DNA of 64,000 nt, from positions 1-64,000 of the forward strand of contig CAZJWX010000012.1 in NCBI GenBank assembly GCA_964549915.1. Direction: 5' to 3'. The notes beneath the pieces were generated by a model. It worked only from the letters and a program-made list of their open reading frames with translations. It was not told where the DNA came from and searched no databases. Both the position numbers and the translations under genes were made by a program. The stretch is from JAUZRW01 sp964549915 (lineage in GTDB: Bacteria; Chloroflexota; Anaerolineae; Aggregatilineales; Phototrophicaceae). Below are positions 9,336-17,750 of the stretch, in pieces (position 1 is the stretch's first letter; every line of letters begins with the position of its first letter).

Positions 9336-11360
9336 TCAGGATGCGCGTTCCGCCGCACCTTCTTCGAGCAAGTCCATAATGCGCAGTTCGGTTTCGACGA
9401 CGCCTGCACGCCCATCGCGGTATTTCACTTCGGCGCTTACGCGGACGCTGTCCGTATCGCTGTAGAGCGCTTCCAGAATCGTGCTGTATTTCTGGTAGAG
9501 TGTGCGCCGCTTCAGTTTGCGCGTGCGAGTCAATTCGCCTTCGTCCGCGTCAAATTCTTTATGCAAGATCACATATTTGCGCAGGCGACCCTGTGGCGGC
9601 AGCGAAGCGTTCACGCGCTCTACATCCTGCTTGATGAGGTCGTAGACCTGCGGTTTCTGCGACAGATCGACAAATGTGGTGAAGGGGATGCTGTTCTTCT
9701 CCGCCCAGCGTGCCACGTTCTCGAAGTTGATGACGATGATGGCTGTCACGTATTCCATGTCGAAGCCGCCAATTGTCATGATGTCCTGGATGAAGGGGCT
9801 GAACTTCAAACGGCCTTCGATGAACTGCGGGCTGAACGTGTGCCCGTTGGCCAGTTCGATCATGTCTTTCACGCGCTCCAGGTAGACCAGGTGCCCGTCT
9901 TCGCGGATGTAGCCCGCATCGCCCGTGTGGTACCAGCCCTCTTCGTCGATGGCTTCAGCGGTCTTGTCCGGCGCATTGTAATACCCTGCGAAACGTGCGT
10001 TGGAGCGAATCAGGATCTCCTGGTCTTCGCAGATTTTCACTTCCACGCCGGGGACGATCACGCCGACGGTCTCCAGGCGTACATCACCCGGAATGTGGAT
10101 CGTGCCGATGGTCTCGGTGGAAGCGTACAACTGGCGCAGTTCCACCCCCAATGCACGGAAGAAGCGGATCACATCCGGGGAGAGCATGGCCCCCGCCGTC
10201 AGCACGTTGCGTGCCCGCGTCAGTCCCAGGCGGTCGCGCAGCGGGCCGAAGACCGCAGTTTCACCCAACGACCGCAGGAAACGCAGGTTCGCGGGAATGG
10301 GTTCGCCCTTGTCTTCCAGGTCGATGACCTTGTAGGCGATCGGCAAGAAGCGATTGAACAACCAGCGGTTGACCCAGGTGCTGTCGTTGATGCGGAAGCG
10401 CACAGAGCTGGCGAGATTCTCCCAGACGCGGCTGGGGAAGAGCAGGCCGACCGGGGCGATTTCGCGCATGTCGATCTGTACGGTTTCTGGCCCTTCCGGG
10501 AAGTTCACCGCAAAACCCTCCAGCAAGAAGGGTGTGAAGCCGAAGGCTTGCTCCGTCATCCAGGCCATCGGGCTGAATGAGAGCCAGTTATCCGCCGGAT
10601 CTAGCGGGGTGAATTCGCGGTTGAGGGCGTGCCGCCACATCACATCCTGGCTGGTGATCATGGCGAACTTGGGCAGGCTGGTTGTGCCGGAGGTCATGCT
10701 GAGGATGATCGTATTCTCCGGTTTCGTCTCCGCGATGCTCTCTTCGAAGAGGCGCGGATGCGCTTTGCGATGCTCGCGTCCGATTTCCTCAATCTCTTCG
10801 AAGGTCGCCAGCCAGGGATCGTCGTAGCTCCACATCCCCTTGTCTTCCCAGTAGATCACGCGGCGAATCTGCGGCACCTTCTCCTTGATCGCCAGTGCCT
10901 TATCGACCTGTTCCTGGTCGTGGGCGACGATGAAGGTCGCGTTGGTGCTGTTGATCACGTAGATCAGATCCGGGTCGGGCAGTGCATCTGCGAAGACGCC
11001 GCAGGTCATGGCGCTGGCGCTGTGCGCCGCAATCTGCGTCCAGTACATTTCCGGGTCATTTTCGCCGATGATGACGACGGTCTCGCCCGCTTGTAGCCCG
11101 AGGCTCTTCAGCCCATGGAAGAAGTTGACCACATGTTCGTACACCTCATTCCAGGTGTATTCCTGCCAGATGCCGTAGCGTTTCTTGCGCATAGCCGTCT
11201 GGTCGCGCAGTTCCACGACGCGCTGCAAGAAATTCTTGGGCAGCGTATCATGAATGGAGTCAGGCCTGGGAACCTCACCCTTCATGTGCGTCGTGTAGAC
11301 CGTACCCGGTTTGGTGGGGCGGTGCTTGATTTCCGTCGATTCTGGTTGTGCAACAGCCAT
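9336..11360 (-). CDS. AMP-dependent acyl-CoA synthetase (long-chain fatty acid-CoA ligase type)
   Basis: Adenylate-forming ligase of the FadD/ACSL type, 674 aa, expected to make acyl-AMP and then acyl-CoA at the inner face of the membrane. Motifs are ILSMTSGTTSLPKFAMIT (A3; the usual G after SGTT is S), YASTETIG (A5), GWYHTGDAGYIREDGHLVYLERVKDMIELANG (split here: HTGD is A7, the ERVKD hinge is A8) and a C-terminal LTRTRKLKRR with the likely catalytic lysine (A10). It begins 6 nt after the livG stop, whose region supplies the AGAGG site. Embedding in a liv-type operon suggests vectorial activation of the imported acid; the true substrate is unknown. Confidence 0.9.
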   Translation of the reverse strand: MAVAQPESTEIKHRPTKPGTVYTTHMKGEVPRPDSIHDTLPKNFLQRVVELRDQTAMRKKRYGIWQEYTWNEVYEHVVNFFHGLKSLGLQAGETVVIIGENDPEMYWTQIAAHSASAMTCGVFADALPDPDLIYVINSTNATFIVAHDQEQVDKALAIKEKVPQIRRVIYWEDKGMWSYDDPWLATFEEIEEIGREHRKAHPRLFEESIAETKPENTIILSMTSGTTSLPKFAMITSQDVMWRHALNREFTPLDPADNWLSFSPMAWMTEQAFGFTPFLLEGFAVNFPEGPETVQIDMREIAPVGLLFPSRVWENLASSVRFRINDSTWVNRWLFNRFLPIAYKVIDLEDKGEPIPANLRFLRSLGETAVFGPLRDRLGLTRARNVLTAGAMLSPDVIRFFRALGVELRQLYASTETIGTIHIPGDVRLETVGVIVPGVEVKICEDQEILIRSNARFAGYYNAPDKTAEAIDEEGWYHTGDAGYIREDGHLVYLERVKDMIELANGHTFSPQFIEGRLKFSPFIQDIMTIGGFDMEYVTAIIVINFENVARWAEKNSIPFTTFVDLSQKPQVYDLIKQDVERVNASLPPQGRLRKYVILHKEFDADEGELTRTRKLKRRTLYQKYSTILEALYSDTDSVRVSAEVKYRDGRAGVVETELRIMDLLEEGAAERAS

Positions 11361-11366
11361 AATAGT

Positions 11367-12134
11367 CTACGCCTCTTGTCCTAAGTATGCCTGGATTACG
11401 GCATCGTTCTGCCGGATTTGCGCCGGGGTGCCTTCCCCGATTTTCTTGCCAAAGTCCAGCACGACAATCTCCTCGGAAATATCCATCACCAGGCCGATGT
11501 CGTGCTCAATCAGCATGATGGTCGTGCCGTTCAGTTCGTGGATGTCCAGGATGAAGCGCGCCATGTCTTCTTTTTCCTCAACGTTCATCCCCGCCATCGG
11601 CTCATCCAGCAGCAGCAGAGTCGGCTCCAGGGCGAGCGCACGCGCCAGCTCTACACGTTTGCGCAGACCGTAGCTGAGCGTGCCGACGATGGCTTTGCGG
11701 ATGTGTTCCATTTCCAGGAAGTCGATGATGTCTTCCACCATGCGGCGGTGGCGGATTTCCTCGCGCTGGGTGAACCCGGCGAAAATCGCCCCCGTGAGCA
11801 TGTTGCTCTTCATGTGGATGTGACGGGCAGCCATCAGGTTATCCAGCACCGTCGCGTTGGTGTATAGCGCGATATTCTGGAATGTACGGGAGATACCGAG
11901 GGTGGCGCGTTTATAGGGTGGGAGATGGCTGATCTCTTGCCCCTCGAAGATGATGCGCCCCTCTTGCGGGCTGTAGAAGCCGTTGATGCTGTTGATCAGA
12001 CTGGTCTTGCCCGCTCCATTGGGGCCGATGACCGCGAAGATGCTGCGTTCTTCCACTGCGAAGCTGACATCCTGCAAGGCTCTGATGCCGCCGAAGCGCA
12101 GGGAAATATTCTGTACCTCTAATTTGGTTGGCAT
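11367..12134 (-). CDS. livG: Branched-chain-type ABC transporter ATP-binding protein LivG
   Basis: First gene of the transporter operon, 255 aa. Walker A GPNGAGKTS, LSYGLRKRVELARAL signature (LivG proteins use LSYG rather than LSGG) and Walker B LLLLDEPMAGMN identify it, with GISRTFQNIALY typical of LivG. ATG 12134 fits the family start, with a weak GAG-rich site. It should heterodimerise with LivF to drive LivHM. The gene is preceded by the divergence-free gap to the hydrolase gene (stop 12254) that holds the likely operon promoter. Confidence 0.93.
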   Translation of the reverse strand: MPTKLEVQNISLRFGGIRALQDVSFAVEERSIFAVIGPNGAGKTSLINSINGFYSPQEGRIIFEGQEISHLPPYKRATLGISRTFQNIALYTNATVLDNLMAARHIHMKSNMLTGAIFAGFTQREEIRHRRMVEDIIDFLEMEHIRKAIVGTLSYGLRKRVELARALALEPTLLLLDEPMAGMNVEEKEDMARFILDIHELNGTTIMLIEHDIGLVMDISEEIVVLDFGKKIGEGTPAQIRQNDAVIQAYLGQEA

Positions 12135-12208
12135 AATAAAGAATCTCGCTGGAATAAAAAGGCAATATCACAACCGCGCACAATTAAACGCGCATTTGAT
12201 TAGTCCGA

Positions 12209-12236
12209 AGATAACAAATTAATCGCGGCGCTGCAA
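12209..12236 (-). promoter_or_regulatory. Candidate promoter of the liv operon
   Basis: On the minus strand TTGCAG (12236-12231) is followed after 16 nt by TTATCT (12214-12209), about 75 nt before the livG ATG. Both hexamers match the sigma-70 consensus in 4 of 6 positions; position in the only gap before the operon supports it. Confidence 0.35.
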
Positions 12237-12253
12237 TAGGCATTCACCCGTGC

Positions 12254-13090
12254 TTAATGCGCCTGTAGCCACTGCCGCAGTTCCGCCAGCACCTTAGCCC
12301 GATCCAGTTCGTTAAAAATCTCGTGCTTCATGCCAGGATAGGTGTGCAACGTCTTGTCTTGTGATGAGGCGCGTTCGTAAATGGTGTGCGCGCCGGAGAT
12401 GGGCGTGATCTCATCCGATTCCCCATGCATCACCAACAGGGGCAGGGTCAATTCGCCCGCGCGGGCACGCAGGTCGTCAGCCGCATCCAGCAAGGCGCTC
12501 GCCAGCCCGATGCGCCAGGAACCGCGATAGTTCAGCGAGTCCGCGTCGTAATCGCGCACGGTCTCCGGATCGTTGGAGAGGGCTTCGGCACCCAGCGGCG
12601 GCACCAGGGGCAGCTTCGGGGCGAAGCGACGCAGCACATTCAGCAGGCTGCGCTGGTAGCCGGGAACTGTCTCTGTGCTGTTGACGGCAGTGCCGCTGAG
12701 AACCAGCCCGGTGAGGTCGCTCTGGTGTCGCAGTGTGAACGTCAATGCGATCAAACTGCCCATGCTGTGGCCGATCAGAAATAGCGGCTTGTCTGGCTGC
12801 TGCGTTTGTACTTGCTGGAAGAACTGTTCCAGGTCGGCAACGGGTTCGGCGAGTGCGTTGAAATGCGCTCGCAGCCCCTCACTTCTGCCGTGTCCGCGAT
12901 GGTCGATTGTATAGACGGCATACCCGGCCTCGACGAGGTATTCCGCCACATGGCGATAGCGTCCGCTGTGTTCACCGTAGCCGTGCACCAGCACGATGAC
13001 GGCGCGCGGGTCTGTCCCTGGCAGCCAGGATTGCGTGTAGATTGCTATGCCATCCAGAGCCGAGGTGAAGGTGTTCTCAGAATGTTGCAT
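12254..13090 (-). CDS. Alpha/beta hydrolase, monoacylglycerol lipase/lysophospholipase type
   Basis: Serine hydrolase of the Hydrolase_4 family, 278 aa. The oxyanion segment VLVHGYGEHSGRY, nucleophile elbow GHSMGS (Ser near residue 113), acid HGESDEITP and base GMKHEIFNE complete the triad; DHRGHGRSEG after the first strand is typical for monoglyceride lipases. No signal peptide, so cytoplasmic. It lies 95 nt after the FHA gene on the same strand and 119 nt before livG; it may belong to either unit. A role in lipid ester hydrolysis feeding the acyl-CoA synthetase of the next operon is possible but only a guess. Confidence 0.87.
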   Translation of the reverse strand: MQHSENTFTSALDGIAIYTQSWLPGTDPRAVIVLVHGYGEHSGRYRHVAEYLVEAGYAVYTIDHRGHGRSEGLRAHFNALAEPVADLEQFFQQVQTQQPDKPLFLIGHSMGSLIALTFTLRHQSDLTGLVLSGTAVNSTETVPGYQRSLLNVLRRFAPKLPLVPPLGAEALSNDPETVRDYDADSLNYRGSWRIGLASALLDAADDLRARAGELTLPLLVMHGESDEITPISGAHTIYERASSQDKTLHTYPGMKHEIFNELDRAKVLAELRQWLQAH

Positions 13091-13184
13091 GGAAGGTATC
13101 CAGAGTTGTCAGTTTTCACAGTGAGAGTCGGGGTTTGGGTGTGCAGGCGAACCCGGTGTCATCCACCCCCCTCATTCGTTTTCC

Positions 13185-13580
13185 CTACCCCCCGAACGAC
13201 AGCGGCACATCCAGCCGCAGCCAGGTGCGCCCGATGCGAAAGAGCGTTCCGGGACGCAAATTGCAGCGTTCTTCCAGCGGTTCCGGGTTCTTCTCGATGT
13301 AGGTGCCGTTACGACTGCCGCTGTCTTCCAGCCAGAAGGTCAACAGGGCGGGCATAGTGGCGGATTCGCTGTCACTGGTGCTGGTCGCCACACAGCCCAG
13401 CCGCGCATGCAGCCGCGAGACCTGGTTGTCGAAGGGCAGGTGAATATCGCAGGTGTCGCGCCGACCAATCGTGATCAAGCGCTGTTCTCCTGGGGCAGGC
13501 TGCTCGAAGACCAGCGTTTTGCCGTCGAGCGGCCCGCTCATGAAGGTGACGGAGATGTCCGCACGCTGTTGGTAACTCAT
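13185..13580 (-). CDS. FHA domain protein
   Basis: Small single-domain protein, 131 aa, that should bind phosphothreonine. Core FHA residues are visible: ITIGRRDTCDI (Gly-Arg), VSRLHARL (Ser-x-x-His) and DSGSRNGTYIEKN (Asn-Gly-Thr), followed by the LRPGTLFRIGRTWL strand. There is an unusual Ser/Thr-rich loop (ATSTSDSESATMP) between the SRLHA and NGT strands. Its ATG overlaps the stop codon of the kinase-TPR gene in ATGA (13577-13580), which implies translational coupling; the kinase or one of its substrates is the likely phospho-partner. Confidence 0.9.
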   Translation of the reverse strand: MSYQQRADISVTFMSGPLDGKTLVFEQPAPGEQRLITIGRRDTCDIHLPFDNQVSRLHARLGCVATSTSDSESATMPALLTFWLEDSGSRNGTYIEKNPEPLEERCNLRPGTLFRIGRTWLRLDVPLSFGG

Positions 13581-16500
13581 TCGTCGTCCAACTCCTTCTC
13601 GATTTTCTTCAACTTGCCACGGGCAGAGCCATGTTTGGGATTCAGGCGCAGCGCTCGTTGGAAGGCTTGTTTGGCTTCCAGCGGTCGCTGCGCGACGTAC
13701 AGCGCGTCGCCATAATTGTGCCAGAACCAGGCATCCGTGTCATCGTAAAAGACGGCCATACGGTAGCATTCCAGCGCGTCAGCATGATTGTTCAACGCGC
13801 TGAAGCACATCCCGCGCCCATTCCAGGCCCAGGCATAGGTTTCGTCCAGTTCCAACGCGCGGCTGTAGCTGTCCAGGGCGGCTTCGTACTTGCCCAGGCG
13901 GCGCAGGGCTTGCCCGTGACGCGCCCAGACGGTCGGGTGCATGGGCGCGATTTTCAGCGCATTCTCGATGGTCGCCAGGGCTTCCTGCTGTCGTCCGATG
14001 TCCAGCAGCGCCGTCATGTGGTTGATGTAATACCAGACCGTCTGCGGCTCCAACTGGATGGCCTTCTCGTAACTCGCCAGCGCTTCTTCCTGGCGTCCCA
14101 TCTCCTTCAGAGTCAGCCCTTTACCATTCCACGCCCAGCCGAAATTGGGCTGCAATTCCAGCGCTTTTTCGTATGCACGCAGGGCTTCGTCATGGCGTCC
14201 CAGGCTGCGCAGTGCCTGCCCACACTTCGACCAGCTTTCGGCATGTTCTGGTGCCAGTTTGATGGCTTCATCCAGCGCGGCGAGGGCATGCTCAAAATCG
14301 CCGTGGATCATCAGTTCTTCGGCGTAATTGTGCCAGTACCAGACATCGCTGTCGTCCATCTGCACCGCGTTGGCGAAAGATTGCAGGGCTTCATCATGCA
14401 TCCCCAGCAAGCTGCACGTCAGGCCGCGCCCACTCCATGCCCAGGCATGCGAATAGTCCAGATCAACCGCGCGGTTGTAGCTGTCCAGTGCCTCGTGCAG
14501 GCGTCCCAGACGGCGCAGCACCTGCCCATGCTTGGCCCAGATGAAGGCAGCGCGGTTGTTGATCTTCAAGGCCGTTTCCAGCAGCAGCAGCGCATCATCG
14601 TAGCGCTCCTGCATCACGCGCACATCGGCCTGTTTATAGAGATAGGGTGCCCGCTCTTCCGTGTAACGTGCTGCTTTCTCGAAGGCGGTGAAGGCTTCGT
14701 CGTAACGCTGCATCTGCTCCAGCGCCATGCCCTGTTCGTTCCATCCGCGGGCGAAGGTGAAGTCGATGGTTGTGCTCTGTTCGGCAGCTTCCAGCGCTTC
14801 CTCCAGCGATCCCAGATGGCGCAAGATGGTGCTCTTCAAGGCCCAGGCACGCGCTGAGTCCGGCTTGATTTCCACCGTATGATTGACGATTTTCAGCGCT
14901 TCCTCGTAATTCTTCATCAACAGCAGCGCGTTACCCTGGTTATACCAGTACCATTCGCGCTCTGGCTTGAGGATGCTGGCCCGTTTGTAGCATTCCAGCG
15001 CTTCGTCATAGCGCTGTAGGTGTTCCAGCACCAGCCCCTTGCCGTTGATCGCCCAATCGAACTCTGGCTCCAGTTCGATGGCCCGATTGTAGGCATCCAG
15101 CGAGTCTTGCAGACGGTTCAGCTTGCGCAAAACCTGACCCAGCTTGCCCCAACTGTGCGCGTGGTCGGGCTGGACGCGCACGGCTTCCTGGGCGGGTTCC
15201 AGCGCCTCGAAGTAGCGATCGGTATCGACCAGCGTTTCGGTCAGGTTGTACCAGTGCCAGATGCCGCGTGGCTGATGGTTGATGGCCTGCCGGAAGCTCA
15301 GAATCGCCTCGTCCAGCCTGCCGACGGCTTTCAGCGAAAGGCCGCGCCCGTTGTGTGCCCAGGCGTAATCCGGCTGCAATTCGATGGCCTTTTCATAGGC
15401 CGAAATCGCCTCGTGGTAGCGTTCCATGGCACGCAGAATTTGCCCGCGCTTGCCCCAACTGTTCGCGTGATCCGGCGCGATGGCGAGGGCGTGCTGCGTC
15501 ATGCGCAGGGCATCGTCGTAGCGCTTCAGTTCGTAGAGGACATCCGCGCGGTTATACCAGTGCCAGACGTAGGCCGGGTCGAGCTTGGTCGCCATCTCGA
15601 AGTGTTCCAGCGCCTCAGTCAGTCGCCCGACGCGATCCAGGATGATGCCTTTGCCGTTCCACGACCAGGCGTCATTGGGCTGTAATTCCAGCGCCTGATC
15701 GTAGCAAGCCAGCGCGTCGTCGTAGCGTTCCAGCAGCCGCAGCGTGCGCCCTTTGCGCCCCCAGGCCCAGGCGTAATCCGGCTGCATGTCGATGGCCTCG
15801 TCGTAGACTTCCAGCGCATCTTCGTAACGCCCCAACTCGGTCAGCGAGTAGCCCTTGTTGACCAGATCGCGTGCTTCCAGGGCGCTCAGTTCGAAGGTGA
15901 TCGGCGGTGCTTCCTCGAATTCAGTTTCGTAGATGCTCTCCAGGATGTCGGCAATATCCTGCCAGTTCTGCGGGCGCTCATGCGGGAGCTTCTTCAGGCA
16001 GCTCATCGTCAATTCGCTGAGCGCCTGCGGAATGCGCATTTGTGTCGACTCAGGCGGATAAGGGGTTATGCTCAGGTGTGCCTGCCGCCATTCATCGACG
16101 CCGCGTGCCTGGAAGGGATTCGACCCCGTGAGCATCTCGTAGAGGACGACCCCGTAAGCGTAGATATCCGAGCGGCTGTCCACGTCGCGGGCACGGATTT
16201 GCTCCGGCGACATGTAGGGCGGCGTGCCGACAACGGCGTTGTACTGCGTCAGGCGGATCGCGTCGAGGTCGGTTTCGCGCAGAGTCGTGGAGCCAAGGGC
16301 GTCTTCTACCTTGTCGAGATCGATGGAGCGCACCAGCCCGAAATCGGTGATCTTGGCGACTCCATCGTGCGTCACCATGATGTTGCCCGGTTTGAGGTCA
16401 CGGTGTACCAGCCCGGGGACTTTCTGGGTGGCATGCTGCATCCCCAGCGCCACATGCAGGGCGAAGAGCATCGTCTGGCGCAGCGTCAGGCGCTTGGAAT

Positions 16501-17608
16501 CGATCCAACTGCGCAAGTCAGCACCCATGTTCTCCATCCCGCTGATATGTTCCAGGATGATGTGCGGGCGGCTGCTGATATTGCGCACCAACCGCGCCTG
16601 CACGATGTGCGGGTGCTTATCCAGGCGAATCCAGGTATAGGCTTCCTGTTCGAAGCGAGCGACGGCGCGTTCGTTATCCAGGAATTTGCGTTGGAAGGAC
16701 TTGATGGCGACGGGTTCGCGCTGGTCGTGGTCATAGCAGAGGTAGACGACGCCCATACCTCCCAGGCGCACATCGATCACTTCGTAGCGATCTTCGATCG
16801 TATCGCCGACATTGAATTCGTGCTGCGAAGGGCTGACCTGTACCGAAGGGCCTTCCACGGCTGGCTGTGCCCCGTCCCCGCGACTTTCCAGCGAACCCGG
16901 GTCGCTCGCATTGACTTCCATGCTGGCGCTGACGCGGGTCTCGTCATCGGCGGGGAAGCTGGTCATGGACTCGAGCGATTCGGAGCGTAGTTCCTGGCGC
17001 GCCGGTAAGCGCGTGTTGGTCTCGCGGCTGATCATATCGACGCCGTTCGGGCGCTCCGGGTGCGTGCGTTCTTCGCTCTCCACATCGAAGACCGTTTCCT
17101 GTGGGTCTTTGGCGAGGCCGCTGCGGTAACGCTCCACCAGGGTCATGGTCGAGGTCTGGTTGATGGCGGGTGATGGCAGTTCGTCGTCATCTTCTGCTGT
17201 CGCCCACATTGCCACAGCCAGGTTGCGTTGGGTGGGGTATTGCTGGGCGACTTCTACCAGCCAGTCCCCCAGGTTGTCGATGGCGCGTTTGGCCTGGGTG
17301 CGTGTCACGTACTCGGTTGCGTAATCATGGGCGCGCTGGTAGGCGATTAATGCCTTGCCTGTATAGAAGATGCGCAGTCGACTCTGCTCGTTGAGAATCA
17401 TCTGGGCGCACAAATCGCCCAATTCAAAGTAGTAATTGGTCTTATCACCCGTCGCACGCAGCGCCAATTTGCCCTTTTCCGCGATCTCCGGGAAGGGGTC
17501 GGTGACGAAGGGGTCGGTGCGGTCTTCTGGATGGGGGTGTCGCAGCAGCCGACGTTGTTCATCCTCTGGCAGCGCGCGCGGACGACGGTTCGTCTGCGGT
17601 GGTCTCAT
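13577..17608 (-). CDS. Ser/Thr protein kinase with about 22 C-terminal TPR repeats
   Basis: 1343-aa soluble multidomain protein. Residues 1-265 are a variable, partly low-complexity leader with a helical segment; residues about 269-559 are a Hanks-type kinase with glycine loop RLGGMGVVYL, VAIK lysine, catalytic HRDLKPGN (near 399), DFG and APE-like SPEQ; residues about 573-1335 are a run of about 22 tetratricopeptide repeats, each about 34 aa, with alternating WAWNGKGL and WYWYN types. ATG 17608 is chosen over TTG 17656. It follows clpC by 142 nt and overlaps the FHA gene by 4 nt, so a phospho-signalling module with a Clp unfoldase is suggested. Whether the TPRs bind substrates or the unfoldase cannot be told. 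Confidence 0.9.
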   Translation of the reverse strand: MRPPQTNRRPRALPEDEQRRLLRHPHPEDRTDPFVTDPFPEIAEKGKLALRATGDKTNYYFELGDLCAQMILNEQSRLRIFYTGKALIAYQRAHDYATEYVTRTQAKRAIDNLGDWLVEVAQQYPTQRNLAVAMWATAEDDDELPSPAINQTSTMTLVERYRSGLAKDPQETVFDVESEERTHPERPNGVDMISRETNTRLPARQELRSESLESMTSFPADDETRVSASMEVNASDPGSLESRGDGAQPAVEGPSVQVSPSQHEFNVGDTIEDRYEVIDVRLGGMGVVYLCYDHDQREPVAIKSFQRKFLDNERAVARFEQEAYTWIRLDKHPHIVQARLVRNISSRPHIILEHISGMENMGADLRSWIDSKRLTLRQTMLFALHVALGMQHATQKVPGLVHRDLKPGNIMVTHDGVAKITDFGLVRSIDLDKVEDALGSTTLRETDLDAIRLTQYNAVVGTPPYMSPEQIRARDVDSRSDIYAYGVVLYEMLTGSNPFQARGVDEWRQAHLSITPYPPESTQMRIPQALSELTMSCLKKLPHERPQNWQDIADILESIYETEFEEAPPITFELSALEARDLVNKGYSLTELGRYEDALEVYDEAIDMQPDYAWAWGRKGRTLRLLERYDDALACYDQALELQPNDAWSWNGKGIILDRVGRLTEALEHFEMATKLDPAYVWHWYNRADVLYELKRYDDALRMTQHALAIAPDHANSWGKRGQILRAMERYHEAISAYEKAIELQPDYAWAHNGRGLSLKAVGRLDEAILSFRQAINHQPRGIWHWYNLTETLVDTDRYFEALEPAQEAVRVQPDHAHSWGKLGQVLRKLNRLQDSLDAYNRAIELEPEFDWAINGKGLVLEHLQRYDEALECYKRASILKPEREWYWYNQGNALLLMKNYEEALKIVNHTVEIKPDSARAWALKSTILRHLGSLEEALEAAEQSTTIDFTFARGWNEQGMALEQMQRYDEAFTAFEKAARYTEERAPYLYKQADVRVMQERYDDALLLLETALKINNRAAFIWAKHGQVLRRLGRLHEALDSYNRAVDLDYSHAWAWSGRGLTCSLLGMHDEALQSFANAVQMDDSDVWYWHNYAEELMIHGDFEHALAALDEAIKLAPEHAESWSKCGQALRSLGRHDEALRAYEKALELQPNFGWAWNGKGLTLKEMGRQEEALASYEKAIQLEPQTVWYYINHMTALLDIGRQQEALATIENALKIAPMHPTVWARHGQALRRLGKYEAALDSYSRALELDETYAWAWNGRGMCFSALNNHADALECYRMAVFYDDTDAWFWHNYGDALYVAQRPLEAKQAFQRALRLNPKHGSARGKLKKIEKELDDE

Positions 17609-17750
17609 GGTTGACTGTACCCTATACCTCTCACATCGCTGAAAAGCATACCGCAAAGTGTTGTGTGAGGCGAAGATACGCCTCCATGTGCCATTCGTCG
17701 TCCTGCACCGACGGACAGACCAGGCATGTCAACTTTTGCTGTGTGTGCGC

